Origin: Lachnospiraceae bacterium
GTDB lineage: Bacteria; Bacillota; Clostridia; Lachnospirales; Lachnospiraceae
Length of the DNA stretch: 64,000 nt
NCBI GenBank assembly: GCA_015258065.1
Contig: JABZIZ010000002.1
Span: 124,001 to 188,000 of the forward strand
Direction of reading: 5' to 3'
Shown: one piece after another, positions 33,316-42,272 of the stretch
Layout of the letters: the number at the start of each line of letters is the position of its first letter
How positions within the stretch are numbered: position 1 is the first letter of the stretch
Position numbers and translations under genes: made by a program
Notes under the pieces: model-generated
Told to the model about the DNA's origin: nothing
What the model saw: only the letters and a program-made list of their open reading frames with translations
Database searches by the model: none

Positions 33316-34404
33316 ATGGAAAAACAAGATATAACCTGGGGTAGCTTCAGCTCCTATCGAAATGAAATATATGGCATTTCCATCATCAGCATCATGATTT
33401 TTCATTTTTCAGAAAATGTGGTGCAGGCAGATCTCCACGGTTCTATTCGTCTTTTATTCGGACTTTATTATGACTGGGTCAGGTCGATTGGGGTCGAAAT
33501 TTTTTTATTCTTATCCGGAATGGGGATCTGGTTTTCCCTATCGTGTCATTATGAGGGATACCTCTCTTTTCTTCAAAAAAGAGTGAATCGTCTCCTCCTT
33601 CCCTATTTCCTTGTCGGGATTCCTCTCTGGTTTCTAAAGGATCTTGTGATCTCCGCTTCCGGTTGGAAACAGTTTCTGATGGATCTCTCCTTCCTTTCTT
33701 TCTTTTTACAAGGAAAAAAAACGCTCTGGTTTATCCTCCTCATTTTTTTGCTGTATCTGATTTCTCCCCCTTTATTTCAAATCCTAACCTTTAAGAAAGA
33801 CTTGGCCATTCCCGTCGGAAGGGTTCTTTTTCTCCTTCTTCTTATAATAGAAATTGCCCTCTGTGTGTGGCTTCAAAATGTGCACCCTGTTTTTTTTAAA
33901 AGAACAGAGATCGCTCTTTTACGCATTCCCGCCTATCTGTCGGGAATGTACTGCGGGAAATGGATTCAGGAAAAAAAGGCCTTCCATTTTTCCTTTTTTG
34001 TCCTCTGTATGAGCGGAATCCTTCTGCATTACATTTCTCTTTCCAATGATTCCCCCTTCTTCCGGCTGGGCAACTTGTTTTATGGTCTCTTTTTCCTGTT
34101 CGTGATGGTTGGTCTATTGTCCCTTACGGAAGGAATCCACAATGCAAGCGGGGCGCCTCGCGGGAGTCAGGCTCTATTCTCCTTTACGAAAGGAATCCAT
34201 CCTCTTCAATCTGTCGGCGGATTTTCTCTCGAACTTTATATGATTCATGTTTCCCTTCGCAGCCTTCTCATCCAGATGGGATACCATACCTACCTTTGGT
34301 ACAATTATCTCTTCTGCATTCTCCTGTCCATTCCTCTTTCTCTTTTGCTTCACCGAATAACGACCAGGCTTACTCTCCACTTAACAGGAAAAACATCAAG
34401 TTAA
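33316..34404 (+). CDS. Acyltransferase 3 family membrane protein
   Basis: Polytopic membrane protein of 362 residues with about 10 helices, of the OafA/WecH acyltransferase 3 family, which O-acetylates surface sugars. SIISIMIFHFSENV carries the N-terminal family His in a motif normally written R-x10-H. VGVEIFLFLSGMGIWFS and YLSFLQKRVNRLLLPYF are also typical. There is no fused SGNH domain. AAAGGATGGC precedes the ATG. It is divergent from exoIII. Substrate unknown. Confidence 0.85.
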   Translation: MEKQDITWGSFSSYRNEIYGISIISIMIFHFSENVVQADLHGSIRLLFGLYYDWVRSIGVEIFLFLSGMGIWFSLSCHYEGYLSFLQKRVNRLLLPYFLVGIPLWFLKDLVISASGWKQFLMDLSFLSFFLQGKKTLWFILLIFLLYLISPPLFQILTFKKDLAIPVGRVLFLLLLIIEIALCVWLQNVHPVFFKRTEIALLRIPAYLSGMYCGKWIQEKKAFHFSFFVLCMSGILLHYISLSNDSPFFRLGNLFYGLFFLFVMVGLLSLTEGIHNASGAPRGSQALFSFTKGIHPLQSVGGFSLELYMIHVSLRSLLIQMGYHTYLWYNYLFCILLSIPLSLLLHRITTRLTLHLTGKTSS

Positions 34405-34484
34405 CCTCTTGAATCTTTGTGTAAAATCATCAAAAACGAGGTGAAAGAATCGCATAATTTCGCCGATATACATAAGGATTATTT

Positions 34485-36173
34485 TTGCTTTTCAACCAAC
34501 AGAAAGTGGATTCTATGGGTGCACATTGTATGCTGGATAAAATCTATTCCTGTTTCTCTGATTTTTTACAGGGTAAGCTTTTTTTTATTTATGATATCAA
34601 GGAAGATACGGCCAGATGGTCTCAGACCGGTGTTCGTACCTTTCAATTTCGTGGAGAATATGTAAAATCTGCCAGACAGATGCTCACAGATTTGGTCGAG
34701 CCCTCCGAAAAAGATCATTTTAACCGGTTTTTGGACCATATTATTTCCGGTTCCAATTCTTTTTACACAGAACCTTTTCAATTAAAATCCAAGGGCGGGA
34801 ACTACATCACCTGTGATTTCAAAATTTCTGTTGTGAGAGATTATGCCCAGCGCCCTGCCTATCTCGTCACCACCATGATCAACCGTTCCCACAGCATCCG
34901 GAACGACACTGTAACAGATCTTCCGAATCGCTTCGAACTTTTAGAGGAGCTGCACCAGAAACAGGAGTACCGCAGACGCTCCATTCTTCTTATGATCGGT
35001 GCCATCAATTTTGCACGTCTAAACCGTCTTTACGGGTACTCTGTCGGGAATCAGATTTTAAAAGAACTTTCCGGCAAGTTAAAAAATATGCTAGGAAACG
35101 GTGCCGAAATTTACCGGACACAGGGAGCCAGCATGGCAGCGCTCTCGGAAGCAATGAGTTTGCAGGAGGCCAGAAACTGCTATAAGAAACTGAGGGAATA
35201 TGCTGCCAGATATCTAAAGATTCACAACTATCGGATCCCCCTTGAAATATGTGCGGGAGTGGTTGTCATTGACGACTTTTCCGTTGATGAACATACCCTG
35301 TATACCTGTGCGCGCTATGCGCTTGGTCGCAGTGAGCAGGACCCCAAGCATGAGCTTGTTGTCATCCAGAATGACAATGTCGGTGAAAAAAGAAATACCC
35401 TAAAAATCATTCACACGCTTCGAGACAGCATTTTGAATGACTGCGACGGGTATTACCTTGCTTACCAACCTATGGTGACTTCTTCAGATGGACAACTGGC
35501 CGGGGTAGAGGTCCTTCTTCGTTACGATAAACCTCCGTTTGGAAACATTCCTCCCATGCTTTTTCTTCCTGCGATTGTGCAAGATGAGGCCTTTCAAAAA
35601 TTGGGTTACTGGATCATTGAAAAAGCCTGTACCGAGGGTAAAATTCTGACCAAGCGCTATCCTAAGCTGATGCTCCACTTAAATATTGCAAATGAACAGT
35701 TTCAACAAAGTCGTTTCAGGCACATGCTGCTAGACATTTTAAACCGCACCGGTTTTCCTGCAAATAATTTGTTTTTTGAGCTTTCCGAGCGTTGCAAACA
35801 GCTGAACCCGATGTTCCTGAAGGACGAAATTCTCTTTCTCAAAAGCTGTGGCATTAAGACGGCACTGGACGGCTCTTCCCTCACCTCTCTTGATTTAATG
35901 AGACAGCTACCCGTGGATATGGTTAAAATCGGAAGAGAATTAACCGCTCACCTGGAAAACAGTAGAGCCGACCGTTATATGCTGGAAGCCATTACCGGTT
36001 TTGCCGCACACATGGATATTCAGGTTGCTGTGGAAGGCGTTGAGAACGAACGGATTCGAAACATTCTACAGAATTACCCGACCACCTCCTATCAGGGTTA
36101 TTATTATTCTGAAGCAGTAAGACTGGAGGATCTGCAAAAACTACCGCTATTTCGATCAAAAAAAGCGAAGTAA
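34485..36173 (+). CDS. Degenerate GGDEF-EAL protein with N-terminal PAS-like domain
   Basis: Cytoplasmic signalling protein of 562 residues. Residues about 18-135 look like a PAS fold. The GGDEF-like domain (about 140-290) begins DTVTDLPNRFELLEEL, but GASMA stands where GGDEF should be, so cyclase activity is unlikely. The EAL-like domain (about 305-555) has EVLLR for EALLR, keeps the N (LHLNIAN), E (FELSE), K (MVKIG), E (VAVEGVE) and Q (YQGYYYS) positions. It has DG in place of the catalytic DD pair, and loop 6 is altered. It may bind rather than cut c-di-GMP. The start is either the TTG at 34485 (AAGGA upstream) or the ATG at 34515. Confidence 0.85.
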   Translation: MLFNQQKVDSMGAHCMLDKIYSCFSDFLQGKLFFIYDIKEDTARWSQTGVRTFQFRGEYVKSARQMLTDLVEPSEKDHFNRFLDHIISGSNSFYTEPFQLKSKGGNYITCDFKISVVRDYAQRPAYLVTTMINRSHSIRNDTVTDLPNRFELLEELHQKQEYRRRSILLMIGAINFARLNRLYGYSVGNQILKELSGKLKNMLGNGAEIYRTQGASMAALSEAMSLQEARNCYKKLREYAARYLKIHNYRIPLEICAGVVVIDDFSVDEHTLYTCARYALGRSEQDPKHELVVIQNDNVGEKRNTLKIIHTLRDSILNDCDGYYLAYQPMVTSSDGQLAGVEVLLRYDKPPFGNIPPMLFLPAIVQDEAFQKLGYWIIEKACTEGKILTKRYPKLMLHLNIANEQFQQSRFRHMLLDILNRTGFPANNLFFELSERCKQLNPMFLKDEILFLKSCGIKTALDGSSLTSLDLMRQLPVDMVKIGRELTAHLENSRADRYMLEAITGFAAHMDIQVAVEGVENERIRNILQNYPTTSYQGYYYSEAVRLEDLQKLPLFRSKKAK

Positions 36174-36191
36174 TAACGACTTCGCTTTTTT
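36158..36191. terminator. Bidirectional terminator between convergent signalling genes
   Basis: GCGAAG (36165-36170) pairs with CTTCGC (36180-36185), flanked by A-run and T-run so it works in both directions. It overlaps the last codons of the GGDEF-EAL gene. Confidence 0.9.
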
Positions 36192-36270
36192 GATTTCTCT
36201 ATGACTGGATTTCTCTATGACTGATTTTCTCTATTACTGATTTTTTCTATGACCGATTTTCTCTATGGCT
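36191..36270. repeat. 16-bp tandem array at the 3' end of the GGDEF gene
   Basis: Five exact 16-bp units, plus-strand consensus GATTTCTCTATGACTG. The unit at 36255-36270 contains the TAG stop (36263-36265) of the leftward GGDEF gene, so the array is built from that gene's 3' end. Confidence 0.92.
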
Positions 36271-37729
36271 GGATTTCCTCGATTTTTTTCATCTTCTTGA
36301 GATGCTCATCTGTCTCTGCCAGCATTTCCTTGAGAGATAAGCTTTTATCGAAGCAAAATTCACAAATTGAGTACTGCAAGTGGATCAGGTAAGGTTTCTC
36401 CTGTTCCGTCATCAACTTCATGTTCTGTTCGGACATTTCCTGTCTGAGACTTTCTGAACAGCCTTCCTCCTCCGAAATCCGAATAACGGCGAATTCATCT
36501 CCGCGAATCCTTCCCAGGATGCTTTCCTGCCCAAAGACTTCCCGCAGAATGGAAGCTACTTTTTTCATGGCAAGATCTCCCTCATCTCTACCGAAGAAAT
36601 GATTGATGGATTTGATCGAATCCATGTCAATGTAGGAGACGACTGCATAAGTGCCTTCCACAAAAGATCTTTTCAACAGATCATAGGCCTTGGAAAAGAA
36701 TCCTCTGCGGTTTAGGCATCCGGTTAGCTTGTCCTCTGTCCCAAAGCGGTCCAGAACAGAGTCATTTCGCTCCATTGCTTCCGTATTTTCTTCGATTAAC
36801 TCCTTCATCTGCTCGATCTGCTTTTCATTTGCAATCGTTCGGATGGCATTGCAGATCTGATCCATGAAAAGAGAATGGAAGCCGGGTACCATGAATTCTG
36901 CAGTAAACCGATTTACAAACAGTCCCACTTGTTTCTCGCCAAGATAAAGGACATTTATGATTTGTGTCATCCTTTCGGATGCATTCGGGACCATACTCAT
37001 AAAATCACTGGTTTTCACGCAGTCAAACTCTTTTTGACTACCGACCTGGCCCCCACTTAAATATGCCATCAGATAGATTTCTTCCGGACACTTTAACGGT
37101 TGTCTACGCGTATTCTTCTTGGCTTCCGGAAATAGAAATAATGCCGCCTCAAGAGTTCCTGCCTGGGACAACCCCTTCATCAACTCCTCGTACGGATTTT
37201 CCTTTTTAAACTCCGAACGGATCAGAAATGAGCTCAATATTTCCAGCTTTTCTAAGGCCTCTGTCGTCGGTGCCTCAAAAAGCGGGATCGACTTATCTAT
37301 TTCTTCCTCCTCCGCCTGATTTTTCACAAGTGAAATCGCCTTTTTGACTGCAAGATAGCCGAGTTCTTCGCTTTTCCTTTCTTCACCGGAATCCACGTTC
37401 CAATATCCTCTCATTGCAGAAAGGAGCAGGATCTTCATTGGTTCAAAATGCTTTAAAAACTCCTCCTTCTTGATGGCACCGACTTTTCTTCCGATCTGCT
37501 CTAAGTCGATAATCAGAATGTCTGTATTTTCCGGATTGATAAAGGAAAAAACGGCATTTTGTTGATAAAAAACATCTTTCTTTGCCTTCCTATGATCCGC
37601 CTCCGTTAAAAACATCCCCGGGAAAATGGACAGACTGACCCCCTCTTCTTCTGCCGCTACCTGTGCTCCTCTGCAAATCTTTCTTTCCCTGTCATTTTTG
37701 AATTCCGATATCAGCAAAGAAATTCTCAT
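36263..37729 (-). CDS. Diguanylate cyclase with sugar-binding-protein-like N-terminal domain
   Basis: Cytoplasmic protein of 488 residues. The N-terminal region (about 1-290) begins MRISLLISEF and resembles the periplasmic-binding-protein/LacI-type fold without a HTH or signal peptide, so it may sense a soluble ligand inside the cell. A short helical linker leads to a GGDEF domain (about 335-480) starting DKLTGCLNRRGFF. The active site RGDEF sits in GRIRGDEFAVI, consistent with cyclase activity. No RxxD inhibitory site is visible five residues upstream. Start ATG 37729 has AGGGG upstream; a TTG at 37756 lacks a site. It is convergent with the degenerate GGDEF-EAL gene and lies 38 bp past gyrA. 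Confidence 0.85.
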   Translation of the reverse strand: MRISLLISEFKNDRERKICRGAQVAAEEEGVSLSIFPGMFLTEADHRKAKKDVFYQQNAVFSFINPENTDILIIDLEQIGRKVGAIKKEEFLKHFEPMKILLLSAMRGYWNVDSGEERKSEELGYLAVKKAISLVKNQAEEEEIDKSIPLFEAPTTEALEKLEILSSFLIRSEFKKENPYEELMKGLSQAGTLEAALFLFPEAKKNTRRQPLKCPEEIYLMAYLSGGQVGSQKEFDCVKTSDFMSMVPNASERMTQIINVLYLGEKQVGLFVNRFTAEFMVPGFHSLFMDQICNAIRTIANEKQIEQMKELIEENTEAMERNDSVLDRFGTEDKLTGCLNRRGFFSKAYDLLKRSFVEGTYAVVSYIDMDSIKSINHFFGRDEGDLAMKKVASILREVFGQESILGRIRGDEFAVIRISEEEGCSESLRQEMSEQNMKLMTEQEKPYLIHLQYSICEFCFDKSLSLKEMLAETDEHLKKMKKIEEIQP

Positions 37730-37767
37730 TTGTTTAAGCCCCTGCTTCACTCTCAATCGGTTGAAAG

Positions 37768-40323
37768 TTATGATTCTTTTTCAGGTTCCGATTCTTCCTC
37801 TTGTTCTGTTGTCTGATCGTTTCCTTCTTCGGATTCCTCATCCGGATTGTTTCGAACCTTAGCAATTTTGGCCACCAGCACATTTTCATCCAGATTGATC
37901 AGCTTCACACCGGAAGTAATTCTGGAAAAGACAGAAATTTCATTGATGTGGATCTGGATCATCGTGCCGGCATTTGTGATCATCATCAAATCATGTTCAT
38001 TCTCTACCGCCTTGACACCTATGACATTGCCGGTCTTCTCTGTTATTTTATAACATTTCAGGCCTTTTCCGCCTCTCTTTTGCAAGGTAAACTCGGATAG
38101 CTCGGTTCTCTTTCCATACCCTTTCTCAGATACGACTAACAGTGTACTTCCCTGCGTATTGATCTGCATGCCGATGACTTCATCTTCATCTGTCAGCATC
38201 ATCCCCCTGACGCCCATCGCTGCTCTGCTAAGTGGACGGACATCCGATTCTTTGAAATGAATGCTCATTCCAAACTTCGTCACCATGAAGATATCGTTTT
38301 CTCCGTCTGTTTCCTTGACTTCAATCAGCTCATCATTGTCTTTTAATGCAATGGCATTCAGCCCGTTGTTCCGAATATTCTGAAATTCTCTGACCGGGGT
38401 TTTCTTTACAACTCCATATTTCGTCGCCATAAAGAGGTTTTTATCTTCCTCATTTCCTGACAAAGAAATGGTTGCTGTAATCTTTTCTTCTGCACTTAGC
38501 TGAAGAAGATTGACAATGGCTACCCCGCGGGCTGTTCTGGAAGCTTCAGGTATCTGGTAAGCCTTCAGACGGTATACCCTTCCGTAATTGGTAAAAAACA
38601 ACAGCGTCCGATGTGCCCTTGTAATGAAGAGGTCTTCTACGTAATCGTTTTCTATGGTTGAGATCCCTTTGATCCCTCTTCCCCCTCTTCCCTGCGCATG
38701 AAAATTATCCATACTCATCCGCTTGATATAACCCAGGGATGTCATGGCAATCACGGTTTGTGTATTGGGAATTAAATCTTCAATATCAATTTCTGCGGAA
38801 TCATATTCAATTCTGGATCTTCTCTCATCTCCAAATTTTTCCGCAATCGTAAGGATTTCCGTTCGGATGACACCAAGGAGTTTTTTTCTGTCTGCAAGAA
38901 TTGCTTTTAATTCCGCAATTTTCTTGAGCAGCTCCTGATGCTCCTGCTCTATCTTATCTCTCTCTAAACCGGTCAACGTACGCAAACGCATGTCGACAAT
39001 TGCCTGCGCCTGCGCATCCGACAGCCCGAAGCGAACCTTTAACTGCTCTTTCGCAATGGGAACCGTCTTTGATCCTCGAACGATCTGAATGACTTCATCA
39101 ATATTGTCCAGAGCAATCAGTAAGCCCTGTAAGATATGATCTCTTTCCTCCGCCTTATTGAGATCATACCTGGTACGCCTCGTCACTACATTTTCCTGAT
39201 GGGTAATGTAGTGCATCAGGACATCCTTCAGAGACATCACCTTCGGCTCGTTATGTACAAGAGCCAGCATATTGATCCCAAAGGAGTCCTGCATCTGCGT
39301 ATGTTTGAACAACTTGTTCAACATCACCTGAGGATTGATGTCTTTTCGTAACTCTATTTCAATCCTCATTCCTTCCCGATCAGAAGAATCACGAAGTCCG
39401 GTAATTCCCTCCAGCCTTTTGTCTTTTACCAGTTCTGCAATCTTTGCAATGAGATTTGCTTTATTGACCAGATAGGGGAGTTCACTTACTACAATAGTAT
39501 TCTTGCCTCTACTGTCCGTTTCCACATTGGTGATAGCGCGGACAATCACCTTTCCTCTTCCGGTACGATAGGCTTCCTCTGCGCCCCTTACCCCCAGTAT
39601 CATTCCTCCGGTCGGAAAATCCGGGGCCTTCACTATTTCCAGAATTTCATCTATCTCTGTTTCCCGATCTTCCTCCACACGATTATCAATCATTTTAACG
39701 ACTGCACCAACCACTTCTCTCAGATTATGTGGAGGAATATTGGTTGCCATACCGACCGCAATTCCTGTCGTTCCATTGACCAGAAGGTTTGGAAACCGGG
39801 AGGGCATCACCGTAGGTTCTTTTTCTGTTTCATCAAAGTTTGGAACAAAATCAACGGTATCCTTATCAATATCCGCCGTCATTTCCATGGAGATCTTTGA
39901 CATTCTTGCTTCTGTATAACGCATGGCGGCTGCACCATCGCCGTCTACAGAACCGAAGTTTCCGTGACCGTCTACCAGACAGTAACGCATTGACCATGGC
40001 TGCGCCATGTTCACCAAAGCCCCATAAATAGACGTATCTCCATGGGGATGAAATTTACCCATGGTATCTCCGACGATACGCGCACATTTTCGATGCGGCT
40101 TATCCGGTCCGTTGTTCAGCTCGATCATGGAGTACAGGATTCTTCTCTGTACCGGCTTTAAGCCGTCTCTTACATCGGGCAGTGCCCTCTGTGCGATGAC
40201 GCTCATCGCATAATCAATGTAAGAAGATTCCATTGTTTTCTTCAGTTCTACTTCCTGAATTCTGTCCGTTTTTACTTCATCGAAGACATCGTCTGGAAGT
40301 TCGTGATTCCTATCGTCCGCCAT
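37768..40323 (-). CDS. gyrA: DNA gyrase subunit A
   Basis: Breakage-reunion subunit of gyrase, 851 residues. The catalytic Tyr lies in AAMRYTEARM and the resistance-determining region reads HPHGDTSIYGALV. The C-terminal beta-pinwheel repeats include the GyrA box in QGRGGRGIKG. An acidic Glu/Asp tail ends the protein. The start ATG at 40323 has GAGG upstream and lies 8 bp after gyrB; a TTG at 40335 is less likely. It is the last core gene of the dnaA-proximal leftward cluster. Confidence 0.97.
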   Translation of the reverse strand: MADDRNHELPDDVFDEVKTDRIQEVELKKTMESSYIDYAMSVIAQRALPDVRDGLKPVQRRILYSMIELNNGPDKPHRKCARIVGDTMGKFHPHGDTSIYGALVNMAQPWSMRYCLVDGHGNFGSVDGDGAAAMRYTEARMSKISMEMTADIDKDTVDFVPNFDETEKEPTVMPSRFPNLLVNGTTGIAVGMATNIPPHNLREVVGAVVKMIDNRVEEDRETEIDEILEIVKAPDFPTGGMILGVRGAEEAYRTGRGKVIVRAITNVETDSRGKNTIVVSELPYLVNKANLIAKIAELVKDKRLEGITGLRDSSDREGMRIEIELRKDINPQVMLNKLFKHTQMQDSFGINMLALVHNEPKVMSLKDVLMHYITHQENVVTRRTRYDLNKAEERDHILQGLLIALDNIDEVIQIVRGSKTVPIAKEQLKVRFGLSDAQAQAIVDMRLRTLTGLERDKIEQEHQELLKKIAELKAILADRKKLLGVIRTEILTIAEKFGDERRSRIEYDSAEIDIEDLIPNTQTVIAMTSLGYIKRMSMDNFHAQGRGGRGIKGISTIENDYVEDLFITRAHRTLLFFTNYGRVYRLKAYQIPEASRTARGVAIVNLLQLSAEEKITATISLSGNEEDKNLFMATKYGVVKKTPVREFQNIRNNGLNAIALKDNDELIEVKETDGENDIFMVTKFGMSIHFKESDVRPLSRAAMGVRGMMLTDEDEVIGMQINTQGSTLLVVSEKGYGKRTELSEFTLQKRGGKGLKCYKITEKTGNVIGVKAVENEHDLMMITNAGTMIQIHINEISVFSRITSGVKLINLDENVLVAKIAKVRNNPDEESEEGNDQTTEQEEESEPEKES

Positions 40324-40331
40324 GTTTTGCC

Positions 40332-42272
40332 TCAAATATCCAGATTCTTAACAAACCTTGCATTTTTTTCGATAAATTCTTTTCTTGGCTCCACCTGATC
40401 TCCCATGAGAGTGGTGAAGGTAACATCAATATCCGATTCGGTTTCTTCGTCAAACCCGATTCTTTTTAAGGTTCTGCTTTCCGGATTCATGGTTGTCTCC
40501 CAGAGCTGCTCCGGATCCATTTCCCCGAGTCCCTTATACCTTTGAATCTTATTGTTCTGATCTCTGCCGACCTCTGCAATGATTTGATTGAGTTCCTCGT
40601 CCGAGTAGGCATACCATACTTTTTTATTTTTTTCTAATTTGTAAAGCGGTGGCATTGCCAAATAAACATGTCCCTGTTTAATGAGTTCCGGCATAAATCG
40701 ATATAAAAAGGTGAGCATCAGTGTTGCGATATGAGCACCGTCCACATCGGCATCCGTCATAATGATAATCTTATCGTACCGCAGCTTGGAAATATCAAAA
40801 TCATCGTGAATGCCACAGCCGAATGCAGTAATCATTGCCTTGATTTCCGCATTTCCGTAGATGCGCTCATCTCTTGCCTTTTCTACATTCAGGATTTTTC
40901 CCCGTAACGGTAAAATTGCCTGTGTTGCTCTGCTTCTTGCACTCTTGGCACTTCCCCCTGCGGAATCTCCCTCTACAATAAAAATTTCACAATTTTTGGG
41001 ATCTTTATCCGAACAATCCGCCAGTTTTCCCGGGAGTCCCATTCCATCCATGGCGGATTTTCTTCTTGTTAAATCTCTAGCTCTTCTCGCCGCCTCTCTC
41101 GCGTGCTGTGCAGTGATTGCCTTATCCAGTATGATCTTTGCAACTGTGGGATTTTGTTCCAGAAAGTAGGTTAACTGTTCAGATACAACGGAAAGAACTG
41201 CTCCTCTGGCTTCTGAATTTCCCAGCTTTTGCTTTGTCTGACCTTCAAACTGCGGATCTTCAATTTTGACGGAAATAATGGAAGTCAGACCTTCACGGAT
41301 ATCTTCTCCGCTTAAATTCTCGTCTGCATCTTTTAACATCTTGCCGTCACGAGCATATCGATTAAACACATTGGTAAGAGCTGTTTTAAACCCTTCCAAA
41401 TGAGTTCCGCCATCAGGCGTATTGATGTTGTTTACAAAGGTGTAGGTGGATTCGGTAAAAGAATCATTATGCTGCATAGAGACTTCCACATGTACCTTGT
41501 TTCTGTCTCCCTCAAAGTACATGATCGGGTTATACAAGGCCGATTTGGAACGATTTAAATAAGCCACAAATTCCTTTATTCCGCCCTCATAATGATACTT
41601 TTCCTCTATGACTTCCGGTTGATTTTCCCCTATTCGCAAATCGGTCAGAAAAATGGTAAGACCCTTGGTTAGAAATGCCATTTCTCTGAGTCTTTGTCTT
41701 AATATCGAAAACTCAAATTCCGTTGTCTCTTTAAAAATCTGTGCATCCGGTTTAAAGACAACTCTGGTTCCCGTCTTTCCCGGTTCACATTCCTCTTTTA
41801 CGCGAAGAGGATAACAAACCTTTCCTCTCTCATACCGCTGCTCATAAACTTTCCCGTCATGGAAGACCTGCACCTCCAGCCATTCTGACAGGGCATTCAC
41901 GACAGATGCTCCAACTCCGTGCAATCCCCCTGAGACCTTATATCCTCCGCCGCCGAATTTTCCTCCGGCATGCAGAATGGTAAATACGACTTCCACTGCA
42001 GGCAGACCCGCCTTATGATTGATTCCGACCGGGATTCCCCTTCCATTATCCTGCACACAGACCGTATTATCCGGATTGATCGTTACATCAATCCTGCTGC
42101 AATAACCAGCGATTGCTTCGTCAACGGAATTGTCCACAATTTCGTAAACTAAATGATGAAGCCCTCTTGAAGCCGTCGTTCCGATATACATCCCCGGTCT
42201 TCTTCTGACTGCTTCTAATCCTTCCAGAATCTGGATTTGATCCGCTCCGTAATTGGTTGTCTCTTCACTCAT
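40332..42272 (-). CDS. gyrB: DNA gyrase subunit B
   Basis: ATPase subunit of gyrase, 646 residues. The GHKL ATPase has EIVDNSVDEAIAGY, DNGRGIPVG and GGLHGVGASVVNAL. The TOPRIM domain has EGDSAGGSAKSAR and IMTDADVDGAHI. The C-terminus has QRYKGLGEMDPEQLWETTM. Length matches the Firmicutes form without the proteobacterial insert. The start overlaps the recF stop by 8 bp. Confidence 0.98.
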   Translation of the reverse strand: MSEETTNYGADQIQILEGLEAVRRRPGMYIGTTASRGLHHLVYEIVDNSVDEAIAGYCSRIDVTINPDNTVCVQDNGRGIPVGINHKAGLPAVEVVFTILHAGGKFGGGGYKVSGGLHGVGASVVNALSEWLEVQVFHDGKVYEQRYERGKVCYPLRVKEECEPGKTGTRVVFKPDAQIFKETTEFEFSILRQRLREMAFLTKGLTIFLTDLRIGENQPEVIEEKYHYEGGIKEFVAYLNRSKSALYNPIMYFEGDRNKVHVEVSMQHNDSFTESTYTFVNNINTPDGGTHLEGFKTALTNVFNRYARDGKMLKDADENLSGEDIREGLTSIISVKIEDPQFEGQTKQKLGNSEARGAVLSVVSEQLTYFLEQNPTVAKIILDKAITAQHAREAARRARDLTRRKSAMDGMGLPGKLADCSDKDPKNCEIFIVEGDSAGGSAKSARSRATQAILPLRGKILNVEKARDERIYGNAEIKAMITAFGCGIHDDFDISKLRYDKIIIMTDADVDGAHIATLMLTFLYRFMPELIKQGHVYLAMPPLYKLEKNKKVWYAYSDEELNQIIAEVGRDQNNKIQRYKGLGEMDPEQLWETTMNPESRTLKRIGFDEETESDIDVTFTTLMGDQVEPRKEFIEKNARFVKNLDI

